The notes under the pieces were generated by a model. It saw nothing but the letters and a program-made list of their open reading frames with translations, had not been told where the DNA came from and ran no database searches. Positions 50,228 to 58,586 of a DNA stretch of 64,000 nucleotides are shown here, piece by piece. Origin of the DNA: a bacterium (GTDB lineage Bacteria; Chloroflexota; Anaerolineae; Caldilineales; Caldilineaceae). A program made the translations under genes and the position numbers. The stretch's first letter is position 1, and each line of letters starts with the position of its first letter. The stretch is taken from assembly GCA_016124945.1 (NCBI GenBank), contig WGMT01000032.1, positions 115,781 to 179,780 on the forward strand. Reading direction: 5' to 3'.

Positions 50228-51010
50228 ATGGACATCCTTCAATACACCCTGGCGATTGCAGCAGGGATCTTGGCAGGCATCATCAATACTTTGGCAGGGA
50301 GTGGTTCGGCGGTGACGCTGCCGATGCTCGTCTTTTTGGGTTTGGATCCAAGTGTGGCCAACGCCACCAATCGGGTTGGTGTGTTGGTGCAGAATGTGGT
50401 TGGCATTGCTACTTTTCAGCAAAGTGGAAAGATGAACCTTAGCGGCGGCCTGTGGCTGACAGTGCCGGCCATGTTTGGCTCGGTGCTGGGGGCATGGGTG
50501 GCCACGATCCTCGACAAAGAGGCGATGAACGCCGCCATCGGGGCCATGCTGATTATCGTCCTGGCGACGATGTTCTTTGATCCAAAGAAGTGGCTGCGTC
50601 CACAATCCGAGGTGAAGCCGGGTCGCCCCAGCCTGCTCACGCTCTTTGCCTTCTTTGTGATTGGCATCTACGGTGGCTTCATTCAGGCCGGGGTGGGCGT
50701 CTTTATTCTTACTGCTATGGTACTGGGGACGGGCTACATGCTTGTTCATGCCAATGCCATCAAGCTTATGATTGTCCTGGCGCTGACGGTGGTGGCGCTG
50801 GGGGTGTTTATGCTGTCACCATTGGAGATTGATTGGGGGATCGGCGCCATTATGGCCGTGGGGCAGAGCATCGGCGCCTGGCTTGCGGCAAAATTTGCCG
50901 TCAGCAACCCCAACGCCAACGTCTGGGTACGCAACCTGCTCATCATGGTGGTGATCTACTCGATCTTGCACTTCTTCGGCATTTTGGATTGGGTGTTCGC
51001 GCTGTTTTAG
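50228..51010 (+). CDS. TauE/SafE-family membrane transporter (sulfite/organosulfonate exporter type)
   Basis: 260 residues from ATG 50228. Eight hydrophobic segments with the internal repeat typical of the family: GILAGIINTLAGSGSAVTLPMLVFLGLDPSVANATNRVGVLVQN and GIYGGFIQAGVGVFILTAMVLGTGYMLVHANAIKLMIVL. The G-G-x-x-G-x-G-x-G pattern marks TauE/SafE anion permeases. The substrate could be sulfite, sulfoacetate or another organic anion. Confidence 0.88.
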   Translation: MDILQYTLAIAAGILAGIINTLAGSGSAVTLPMLVFLGLDPSVANATNRVGVLVQNVVGIATFQQSGKMNLSGGLWLTVPAMFGSVLGAWVATILDKEAMNAAIGAMLIIVLATMFFDPKKWLRPQSEVKPGRPSLLTLFAFFVIGIYGGFIQAGVGVFILTAMVLGTGYMLVHANAIKLMIVLALTVVALGVFMLSPLEIDWGIGAIMAVGQSIGAWLAAKFAVSNPNANVWVRNLLIMVVIYSILHFFGILDWVFALF

Positions 51011-51045
51011 AACCCAGTTTTAGAATCCAAAAGACAATGAATGAG

Positions 51046-51135
51046 GAACAATGAATGGGTAGAGGGCGACACACCCTCTACCCATTCATTGTTCTTCATT
51101 CATTGTTCTTCATTCATTGTTCTTCATTCATTGTT
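51046..51135. repeat. Terminator-like hairpin plus 14-bp tandem repeats
   Basis: GAACAATGAATGGGTAGAGGG (51046-51066) pairs with 51074-51094 (21-bp stem, 7-base loop). The right arm end TTCATTCATTGTTC is then repeated about three times in tandem to 51135. It separates the convergent TauE and Amt-like genes. Confidence 0.8.
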
Positions 51136-51139
51136 GTCT

Positions 51140-52642
51140 TCATCCTTCCGGCTGCCGACTGCCCGTGTACCCAGATTCCTGGCGCATCTGCTCATGTTCC
51201 CAGCGATCTCGCGCGTGGGGAGCCGCAGAAGGTGTAGCGACTGAAGAGGTCGCCGAAGGCTGGCGACCGTTGGCAGGCAAAGCCGGTCGATCCGAGGTAT
51301 TCTGCGCCCGCCCGCCCGTGGAACGTGTCGCCACCTCGACGCCGTGGAAGAGCACAGCCAGTGGCGCACAGACAAGGGTGCCGGTAATGAAGCCCCACAG
51401 GAGCAGAGAGACAGCACCCACCACCTGGGCTTGAAGCTGTCCTGGTGCGGAGACGAAACCATCGGCCACAAAGAGGCCCGAAACACCTTGCCCCACCACA
51501 CCGAGGTAGCTTTCCAGGCCGGTACGCTGCCAGCCCACACCCATTAAACCGTCGGCCCATAACCCCACACCCAGCAAACCAATCAACGAAGGAATGCCCG
51601 CCATCACCACCACGCCGGCAGAATCATTCAAGCGGATCAGCCGATTCAGACCAAAGGTGACAAAAGGCACCGTCGCCCCCGCCAAAAGACCAACCAAGAA
51701 GGCCGCCGCTGTCGGCACAAAAGGCCCACCGGCGAAACCGGCGATGACACCCGCCGCCACGCCGCGCGCCGTCATGCTTGGGTCACTCTCGCCTGTCACA
51801 AACCAGGTATAGAGCAGGGGAACGATACCGCCGCCCATCGCAAAGAGCAGCGCATTGACGCCCCCGCGCAGTTGCGCCACTTCGCCCAGTACAGACGCCT
51901 GAATCGGGTTGGCCCAATTCCAGCCAAGCACGCCCACCAGCAAAAGCAACGCCCCCACCACCGCCAACAACGGCAAGTGGACCGGAGGCAACGTGGGATC
52001 AAAGAGAGAACGTGGGGCGCTGCGTGGCAGCCAGATCAACAGCGCCGCAAAGGTGATCCCCGCCGCCACGGCGAAAACTGTCCCCGCGCCGCCGAAATCG
52101 ACAAGGCCATGACCCAGGCCCAGGTTGTTGCCCAGGGCAGCCAACCAGCCGCCGCCACGCACCCAATTCCCGGCGATGGGGTAGAAAACGCCGCCGGTGA
52201 AGAGGGCAACGAGCAAGGTTGCCACTGCCGGAGCGCGTCCACGCAGGGCCAACACCGGCAAAAGCGCCGCCGTCACCGCCCAAGGCAGATGCGCCAGGAA
52301 GAGCGCATAGACGGCAGGTGTGGTGGCAATACCCGAGAGGAACCAGCCGCGCAAACCGGCCATCCCCCAACCTGCGCCCCAATCCACCGGCAGTGCGCTC
52401 CACTCCCACACCAGATCGCTCAACTGTGGATCGGGGTAAAAGAGACCAATACCCCCGAATTGTAGGGCAAAACCAGTGGCCCAATAGCCAAAGCCGGCCA
52501 GACAGATGGCAGCAAGCCCACCCAATGCAGCATCCCAGGCACGCTGCGGCGACATGCCCGCAGCGCCCAGCAAAACCAATCCAGCCGGTATCAAAAAGGA
52601 GAGTCCAGCGGCGACGAGATACCAATGGTGCGAAAGATCCAT
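51140..52642 (-). CDS. Ammonium transporter (Amt)-fold protein lacking both pore histidines
   Basis: 500 residues with about eleven hydrophobic segments. The Amt architecture is recognisable from GNWVRGGGWLAALG...LVDFGGAGTVFAVAAG (canonical W-x-x-G-G-W-L...DFAGGTVVH) and AAGVIAGFAGGPFVPTAAAFLVGLLAG. The positions of the twin pore histidines are Phe (about 190) and Ala (about 348, in VVVMAGIPSLIG for FGVHGVGGIxG). A 60-residue hydrophilic tail follows. It may conduct something other than ammonium or act as a sensor. Confidence 0.7.
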   Translation of the reverse strand: MDLSHHWYLVAAGLSFLIPAGLVLLGAAGMSPQRAWDAALGGLAAICLAGFGYWATGFALQFGGIGLFYPDPQLSDLVWEWSALPVDWGAGWGMAGLRGWFLSGIATTPAVYALFLAHLPWAVTAALLPVLALRGRAPAVATLLVALFTGGVFYPIAGNWVRGGGWLAALGNNLGLGHGLVDFGGAGTVFAVAAGITFAALLIWLPRSAPRSLFDPTLPPVHLPLLAVVGALLLLVGVLGWNWANPIQASVLGEVAQLRGGVNALLFAMGGGIVPLLYTWFVTGESDPSMTARGVAAGVIAGFAGGPFVPTAAAFLVGLLAGATVPFVTFGLNRLIRLNDSAGVVVMAGIPSLIGLLGVGLWADGLMGVGWQRTGLESYLGVVGQGVSGLFVADGFVSAPGQLQAQVVGAVSLLLWGFITGTLVCAPLAVLFHGVEVATRSTGGRAQNTSDRPALPANGRQPSATSSVATPSAAPHARDRWEHEQMRQESGYTGSRQPEG

Positions 52643-52956
52643 AGTTTGGCTTCTTCACTTTGGTGGCACTCTCACGGTACACACAAAGCGCCACTTTGCG
52701 ACGCAGTACGAGGCGAGAGACCAACTAGGCGTGTAGACAGGACAGAGCATCCCGACTAACGAAATGGGGTGTAAGGTCTGCCGTATCATACCAGAAAGCG
52801 AATGGGAGACAAAACTGAAGCGCAGAACCGGCGATGGGTGTCATGTAATTTCGGGGTGTGCGCCACAGTGCCAGGCACTGTTCGCCCCCGCGCAAACTGC
52901 ATCGACGGCGATGGGCGATTGGCAGATCTACGGGTGACACACCTATAATCGCATCT
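52643..52956. other. Divergent intergenic region
   Basis: 314 bp between the divergent Amt-like and DUF2723 genes. It contains the palindrome CAGTGCCAGGCACTG (about 52866-52880); no gene or clear promoter is seen. In-frame codons upstream of 52957 exist but cross this palindrome. Confidence 0.5.
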
Positions 52957-54879
52957 ATGCGCGAGCGTTTACAGAACCAGGCATTGGATCCACGAAGGCA
53001 CACAAAAGTGCACGAAGCAGAGAAAAACAAAGGCAGTCAGCCCCCTGCGTGGAGAGATCTACGCCTGCTCGATACAGAGCGAGGGTGGATCTGGCCATTG
53101 TTGATCGGGCTAGCCGCGTTTGTGCTCTACGCGTCCACAACCGCGCCCAGCATCGCCTTTCTTTACGACGACAGCCTGGAGTTTCAACTGGTTGCCCCCA
53201 CGTTCGGCATTGCCCACCCCACCGGCTACCCACTCTACACGCTCCTGGGCGGCGCGTGGACACACCTGATCCCCACAGGTAATTGGGCGTGGCGGCTTAA
53301 TCTTTTCAGCGCAGTAACAGGCGCAGCCACTGTGGCGCTCCTCTGCGCGTTGACACGCCGGATCAGCGGCAGCCTGTGGGCAGGCATCCTGGCCGCGGCA
53401 GCCTTCAGCCTCAGCCCACTCTGGTGGCAGCAGACCACGTTGGCCGAAGTCTACGCGCTGCATGGCCTCTTCGTGGCGGCGCTTCTCTACGCCGCCGTAC
53501 GCTTTGCCGATGACCAGACACCGATTGCACACCGTATGCCGATCCTGCTGGGATTGGTGGGATTGTCGCTCACCCACCACCGCACCAGCGTGCTGATTTT
53601 GCCAGGATTGGCGCTCTTTCTGTTGTGGAAGGAGCCGTCACTGCTGCGCCCACAACCGCGCTGGATCGGCTGGATCGCGGCGCTGCTGACGCCGCTGCTG
53701 CTCTACGCCTACCTGCCCCTGCGCGCCGCCGCCGGGATCAGCGACCTCGAAGGAGACTACGCGAATACGTGGACGGGATTCTGGGATCACGTCCTGGCGC
53801 GCCTCTACAGCAGCTTCTTTGCCGACAATCTCCTCGCCGTCACCCGCAGCGCAGGCGACTGGCTCGCTTTCTTCGTGGCCCAGGTCGGCTGGATCGGGCT
53901 GATTTTGGCCGCGTTGGGGATGGTGGCAGCGCTGCGCACACGGCAACGGTGGCCGGCGTGGACGCTGATTGCCGTCACCGGGATCGTCAATCTAGGCTTC
54001 GCCGTCAACTACCGTGTGGGCGATGCCGAGGTCTTCGCGCTGCCCGCCGTGTTGTGTCTGTCTATTTTTATTGGAAATGTCATTGTTCTGCCGTCTTCAT
54101 TGTTGACGTCACGCTGGGTACGTCTACTCGTTGGGGGCGCAGCGACGGGGATGATTCTTCTCTTCCCCATCCATCGTGGACCCGTGGTGGATCGCGCCGG
54201 TGATTGGGCCGTCCACGACTACGCCGTGGCCATGGCAAAGGTAGATTTCCCACCCAACAGCCAAGTCGTCGGCCTGCGCGGACAGATGACCGCGCTGGCC
54301 TACATGCAGGCTGCCGAGCAGTTGGGGCTGTCGGCGACGCCGGTGGCTATCGACGACGCCGAGGAAAGACGCGATCATGTGGCGAGCGCGGTCACCTCCG
54401 CCATTCCCCTCTTTCTCACCCAAGAACTCGACGGCATCGGCAACCAATATTCGTTCAGCGGGGAAGGCCCCCTGGTGCGGGTGTGGCCGCGCGGGCAAGC
54501 CGAGACCGGATCGCCGTCGATCCGCACCGAGGCCGAGATGGCCGACGGCGCGCTGCGGCTGTTGGGCTATGATCGACACGTGGCCGAATTGGCCGGCGGC
54601 CCTGCGCTACAGATAGTTTTGTACTGGCAACCACAGGCAGCGCTGGATCAGCGCTATAAACTCTCGTTTCGGCTGCTCGACGGCGACGGCGCACAGCTCG
54701 CCCAGGAAGATCGTTTCCCGCTACGTCAGGTCGCCTCTACGGCGGACTGGCTGCCTACGGAAGCTGTGCGTGATGTCCACGATCTGCCACTGCCCGCGGA
54801 CGCAACACAGTTGCTCGTCATCGTCTACGACGAAGAGACGCTGGCCGAGGCGGGTCGAGTGGAAATTCCATTACAGTAG
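52957..54879 (+). CDS. DUF2723-family polytopic membrane protein (putative glycosyltransferase)
   Basis: 640 residues from ATG 52957; an earlier ATG at 52858 is less likely. Residues about 45-80 hold the family signature YDDSLEFQLVAPTFGIAHPTGYPLYTLLGGAW, with the Asp-Glu placed like the catalytic acid of GT-C enzymes. About ten transmembrane segments follow, then a soluble C-terminal domain (~220 residues, LALQIVLYWQPQAALDQRYKLSFRLLDGDG). Related proteins are predicted O-mannosyl-type transferases; activity here is inferred only. Confidence 0.8.
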   Translation: MRERLQNQALDPRRHTKVHEAEKNKGSQPPAWRDLRLLDTERGWIWPLLIGLAAFVLYASTTAPSIAFLYDDSLEFQLVAPTFGIAHPTGYPLYTLLGGAWTHLIPTGNWAWRLNLFSAVTGAATVALLCALTRRISGSLWAGILAAAAFSLSPLWWQQTTLAEVYALHGLFVAALLYAAVRFADDQTPIAHRMPILLGLVGLSLTHHRTSVLILPGLALFLLWKEPSLLRPQPRWIGWIAALLTPLLLYAYLPLRAAAGISDLEGDYANTWTGFWDHVLARLYSSFFADNLLAVTRSAGDWLAFFVAQVGWIGLILAALGMVAALRTRQRWPAWTLIAVTGIVNLGFAVNYRVGDAEVFALPAVLCLSIFIGNVIVLPSSLLTSRWVRLLVGGAATGMILLFPIHRGPVVDRAGDWAVHDYAVAMAKVDFPPNSQVVGLRGQMTALAYMQAAEQLGLSATPVAIDDAEERRDHVASAVTSAIPLFLTQELDGIGNQYSFSGEGPLVRVWPRGQAETGSPSIRTEAEMADGALRLLGYDRHVAELAGGPALQIVLYWQPQAALDQRYKLSFRLLDGDGAQLAQEDRFPLRQVASTADWLPTEAVRDVHDLPLPADATQLLVIVYDEETLAEAGRVEIPLQ

Positions 54880-54884
54880 ATCTT

Positions 54885-54913
54885 TTGTCAACTGGTTGGG
54901 GGCGTGCCATAAT
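54885..54913 (+). promoter_or_regulatory. Promoter of the FAS1/SH3b lipoprotein gene
   Basis: TTGTCA (54885-54890), 17-bp spacer, CATAAT (54908-54913), then a leader of about 150 nt with three copies of TTTTACCGCACA just before GAGGAGGAAC and ATG 55065. Confidence 0.7.
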
Positions 54914-55064
54914 AGCGGGTACGTCTTGTGCAAGCCTGATTGAGCATAGGCACATCACCGACTCACGCCCATCCGCCGCCTGGTGATGGGTTCAATTTTT
55001 GAGTAAACCATCAGTTTTACCGCACATTTTTACCGCACATTTTTACCGCACATGAGGAGGAACT

Positions 55065-56597
55065 ATGAACCGTTCCCAGTTAAGTCTGTTTGTGGTTGTT
55101 CTGCTGAGCGCCTTTGTCTTCAGCGGCTGCTACGTTAATGAGCAGGGCGCCGTCGTCATCGGCACACCACCCACCGCCGGTGACGATGTGACCAGTCCCC
55201 CAGCCGATGATGCCACCCCCGAAGCGGTGGAAGAGGCCGGCCCGGTCACCATGAGTGGCACCGTCAACACCCGTTCGCTGCGCGTGCGCCAGGGTCCGAC
55301 CGTCGATACGCCGATTGTGGCCGGTCTACGCGCGGGGACGGAGATCAGCATCACAGGCCGCACCGCCGACGGCGCCTGGTTGCAGATCGAAGTGCCCGAT
55401 GTGGGCGGCAACGGCTGGGTTTCGTCTGAGTTTGTACTGGCCGGCGGTGACATTGCCACGCTGAATCTGGCCGACGGCAGCGTCGAAGACACGATGACGT
55501 CTGAACCCGCCGCCACGCCGGCCCCCACCGAAGAACCCACCGCCACCGCTGTGCCTGCCCAGGCCCAGATTGATCTGGTGCAGACCGCCTCGGCGATTAG
55601 CGACTTTTCGACGCTGGTTACAGCGGTAGATGTCGCCGGGCTGGTGGAAGTGTTGAGCGGCGACGGTCCATTCACCGTTTTTGCCCCCACCAACGATGCT
55701 TTTAACGCCCTGCCCGCCGGCGCGCTAGATGCGCTGTTGACCGATCCGCAGGGTGCGTTGAGCCAGGTGCTGCTCTTCCATGTGGTGTCGGGTCGAGTCA
55801 ATGCAGCCGACATCAGCGACGGCCTGACGGTGGAGACGGCGCAAGGTGAAGAACTCGTCTTCGCGGTGGATGGCGACAGTGTTACCGTCAACGGGGTCAA
55901 CATTACCCTGACCGACGTGGAAGCCAGCAACGGAGTGATCCACGTGATCGACGCCGTCCTCGTGCCGGATGCGGTGGACATCAGCGCCGCCATCGCAGCG
56001 CCGGCCACTTCTACGCCGGAAGCTGCTGCCGAAGCCACCGCCACCCCTGCCGCGGAGGAAGAAGCCACGGCCACCCCTGAACCGGAAGCCGAAGCCACCA
56101 GAGCGCCGCTGGCCGTGGGTGCACCGATCCGGCTCAACGTCACTGATCTGCTGGCCACCGTCAACACAGGGTCGCCACAGTCGTTGCGTGTGCGCGAAGC
56201 ACCCTCCGCCGACGCTGATATTGTGTGGGGGGCACGCAACGGCGAATACTACGTCGCCACCGAGCGATCGGCAGACGGCGTCTGGGTGGGCCTGGCTATC
56301 CCCGAACTAGGCGGCGTGGGCTGGGTCTCCAGCGAATTTGTCACCATCACCGAAGATCTCACACTGATCCCTACCCTGGGCAGCGTCACCGTGGCCACCA
56401 GCGACGGCGCTCGTTTGCGTGTACGCAGCGCTCCGTCTGCGGAAGCCGAGTTGAAGGAATTCCTCGAAGGCGGCGAAACCTACGAAGTCGTCGCCGTGAG
56501 TGAAGACGGTGCCTGGGCGTTGATCAACATCCCTCAAGTGCCGGGGCCGAGCTGGATCGCCACCGAGTTTGTGACGATTGGCGCGCCGGTGCAGTAG
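55065..56597 (+). CDS. Lipoprotein with SH3b domains and a fasciclin (FAS1) domain
   Basis: 510 residues. Signal peptide with lipobox (FVFSGCYVNEQG). SH3b domain 1 at about 65-130 (VNTRSLRVRQGPTVDTPIVAGLRAGTEISITGRTADGAWLQIE, GWVSSEFV). FAS1 at about 165-305 (TLVTAVDVAGLVEVLSGDGPFTVFAPTNDAFNALPAG, VLLFHVVSGRVNAADI, VIHVIDAVLVP). Two further SH3b domains at about 360-510 follow an Ala/Glu/Pro/Thr linker. It is an envelope protein likely to bind peptidoglycan (SH3b) and mediate adhesion (FAS1). It has its own strong promoter and a terminator at 56829. Confidence 0.9.
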   Translation: MNRSQLSLFVVVLLSAFVFSGCYVNEQGAVVIGTPPTAGDDVTSPPADDATPEAVEEAGPVTMSGTVNTRSLRVRQGPTVDTPIVAGLRAGTEISITGRTADGAWLQIEVPDVGGNGWVSSEFVLAGGDIATLNLADGSVEDTMTSEPAATPAPTEEPTATAVPAQAQIDLVQTASAISDFSTLVTAVDVAGLVEVLSGDGPFTVFAPTNDAFNALPAGALDALLTDPQGALSQVLLFHVVSGRVNAADISDGLTVETAQGEELVFAVDGDSVTVNGVNITLTDVEASNGVIHVIDAVLVPDAVDISAAIAAPATSTPEAAAEATATPAAEEEATATPEPEAEATRAPLAVGAPIRLNVTDLLATVNTGSPQSLRVREAPSADADIVWGARNGEYYVATERSADGVWVGLAIPELGGVGWVSSEFVTITEDLTLIPTLGSVTVATSDGARLRVRSAPSAEAELKEFLEGGETYEVVAVSEDGAWALINIPQVPGPSWIATEFVTIGAPVQ

Positions 56598-56904
56598 GAG
56601 AAGAGAAGGCAAAAGTCAAACGGCAAAGCGCAAAAGTCGTTCAGGACGGTTTGGCGTAACCGGGGAATACACGAAAACGGCGGCGTGAGCATCTTCAGAT
56701 CCGGTCTTATCCATGAGCACCGCCTCTGAGGACGCTCACGCCGCATTTTGATGAGACAAACTCGCAACGGGATTGAAAATCCCGCCCTGACAAAGAAAAG
56801 CGCCCTCAGGCGCTACAGATGTTTCGGCAGTCGCTGAGGCGACTTTTTGGTGTCAGCAGGGGGTTTCAACCCCACCAAGCGAGTCACCCATTCACCCATT
56901 CACC
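56598..56904 (+). terminator. 307-bp gap with several hairpins, one an intrinsic terminator
   Basis: Hairpin 1: GCGGCGTGAGC (56680-56690) with GCTCACGCCGC (56734-56744), followed by ATTTTG. Then GCGCC-type short stems (about 56800-56815), and AGTCGC (56829-56834), loop TGAG, GCGACT (56839-56844) plus TTTTT, an intrinsic terminator. The word GCAACGGGATTGAAAATCCCG around 56766 is a small hairpin, not a CRISPR repeat (single copy). Confidence 0.7.
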
Positions 56905-58398
56905 TTGTCATCTCCAACTTCACCCAATCACCAATCACCAATCACCAATCGCCTGCTGCCGGCGGCAGCCGCGCTGATTCTGGCCGCGCTGCACGTCTAC
57001 GTCACCTTTTTGCCGGCCACGCCTACGCCCATCCCCGGCCCCGAGGACGCCGAAAGCGCCTGGTGGGGCCTGTGGCCGGTGACCTACGCGCCTGGTTGGC
57101 TGGTGTGGCTGGGCGCTGCCGTGGTGGCAGTGACGGTGCTGTGGGGTTGGCGGCATGTACACGCAGACAGCGACGACGAATGGCATGTCTCCGCGCTGTG
57201 GTTGTGGACGGCGGCGGCGCTGCTTTTTGCGGCGTTCTGGGCATTCCCGATTGTGCACACCCGCTGGGGCGACGCATATATCCTCGCCAACGCCATCGGC
57301 TGGCCTGATCCGGCGCTGCGGTTGACCCATTCCTGGCAGGCGCCGTTGGATGTCTACTTGCACAGTCGCATCTGGCACTGGTTGAGCGGGCCGCTGGGCT
57401 GGCAAGACGCTGTGCCTGTCTACCAACTACTGAGTCCATTGGCGGGTGGATTGTACCTGTGGATCGTGGTGCGCTTGAGCCTGGACAAACGCAACGCCCC
57501 CAGTTGGGTCACCTTCGGCTTGCTGGCATCGTTGGGTCTTGTCCAACTATTTTTTGGCTACATTGAGAATTACAGCTTTGCCGCGGTGGGCATCCTGGCG
57601 TATCTGTGGATTGGTTTGGGTGTGCTGCGCGGGGAGCGTCCACTCTGGCTGGCGGCGATGGTGCTGGCGGTGACCAATGCCACGCACCCCAGCACGGTGA
57701 TCTACGCGCCCAGCCTGCTCTGGCTGGCCTATGTCGGATGGCGGCGCAGCGGAGACGCCGCCGCCGCGCTGCTGGCGGTGGCGATCCCCATGCTGGTGGT
57801 GGCCGGCGGGACGGTCCTGTTGATGGAGGTGGGCGGTCACGGCATTGCGGCGCTCTTGTCTACAGACCGCCCCGGCGGCGGGGACGGGCGCTGGCTGGTG
57901 CCGCTCTTTGCCACGTCCACGCGTTGGGAGCACTACACAATGTTCAGTTGGCTGCACCTACGCGACTTCATCAATCAGCAACTGCTGGTGGCGCCGGTGG
58001 TTTTGCCCACTCTGATCCTCGGCTGGATCGGAACCATTTGGCGGCGCAGGCGTCTAGATCTTGATGATGGAAATGGCAATCAAGATAGAATAGAACGCGG
58101 ATTGAGCGGATCGAGCGGATGGGAGCAGATTTCCAGCGAGGTGATCTTCCTGGGGCTGGCGGCGGGTTTCCACCTGTTGCTCACCTGGGTGTGGAACCCC
58201 GACTACGGCGGTCAACGCGACTGGGATCTGTTCAGCCTGGCCGCCATCCCGGCTACATTGCTGCTGATCCGCCTGTCGTCGCGCCTGTGGCCCGATGCCC
58301 GAGTGCACCGCGCCGCCCTGATTCCACTGATTGTATTGCAGACACTTCACACTGCCGCCTGGATCGCACAGAATCGCGTCCCATGGCAGTGGCCGTAG
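56905..58398 (+). CDS. Polytopic membrane protein, putative GT-C type
   Basis: About 470-497 residues. The open frame starts in the intergenic ATTGGTG repeat (TTG 56905), and no good ATG/GTG follows before the first membrane segment (LLPAAAALILAALHVYVTF), so the start is uncertain. About ten transmembrane segments: PGWLVWLGAAVVAVTVLWGW, LWLWTAAALLFAAFW, FPIVHTRWGDAYILANAIGWPDPALRLTHSWQAPLDVYLHSRIWHWL, with an Asp in a loop as in GT-C enzymes. YGGQRDWDLFSLAAIPATLLLIRL is near the end. Specific function unknown. Confidence 0.65.
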   Translation: MSSPTSPNHQSPITNRLLPAAAALILAALHVYVTFLPATPTPIPGPEDAESAWWGLWPVTYAPGWLVWLGAAVVAVTVLWGWRHVHADSDDEWHVSALWLWTAAALLFAAFWAFPIVHTRWGDAYILANAIGWPDPALRLTHSWQAPLDVYLHSRIWHWLSGPLGWQDAVPVYQLLSPLAGGLYLWIVVRLSLDKRNAPSWVTFGLLASLGLVQLFFGYIENYSFAAVGILAYLWIGLGVLRGERPLWLAAMVLAVTNATHPSTVIYAPSLLWLAYVGWRRSGDAAAALLAVAIPMLVVAGGTVLLMEVGGHGIAALLSTDRPGGGDGRWLVPLFATSTRWEHYTMFSWLHLRDFINQQLLVAPVVLPTLILGWIGTIWRRRRLDLDDGNGNQDRIERGLSGSSGWEQISSEVIFLGLAAGFHLLLTWVWNPDYGGQRDWDLFSLAAIPATLLLIRLSSRLWPDARVHRAALIPLIVLQTLHTAAWIAQNRVPWQWP

Positions 58399-58405
58399 AG
58401 AGAAG

Positions 58406-58563
58406 GGGATTGGTGATTGGTGATTAGTGATTGGGAATCGTGAGGGGGATGTGAACACTTGGTGGGCGCGAAAGACAAAGTCAGCGTTTCCCATAGAAGA
58501 TTCATATTTCGCGATCAGGTACTTGGCACGGTTCCCAATCACCAATCACTAATCACCAATCCC
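58406..58563. repeat. Inverted repeat of the ATTGGTG family
   Basis: 58406-58437 and 58532-58563 are 32-bp inverted arms (two mismatches) around a 94-bp loop, between the membrane protein and the penicillin-binding protein gene. Confidence 0.8.
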
Positions 58564-58586
58564 TTTATTACCGGAGACACACACTT

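Noticed and set aside
56763..56785. CRISPR-like repeat word GCAACGGGATTGAAA
   Set aside because: A single copy that forms a small hairpin with the following bases; no array.
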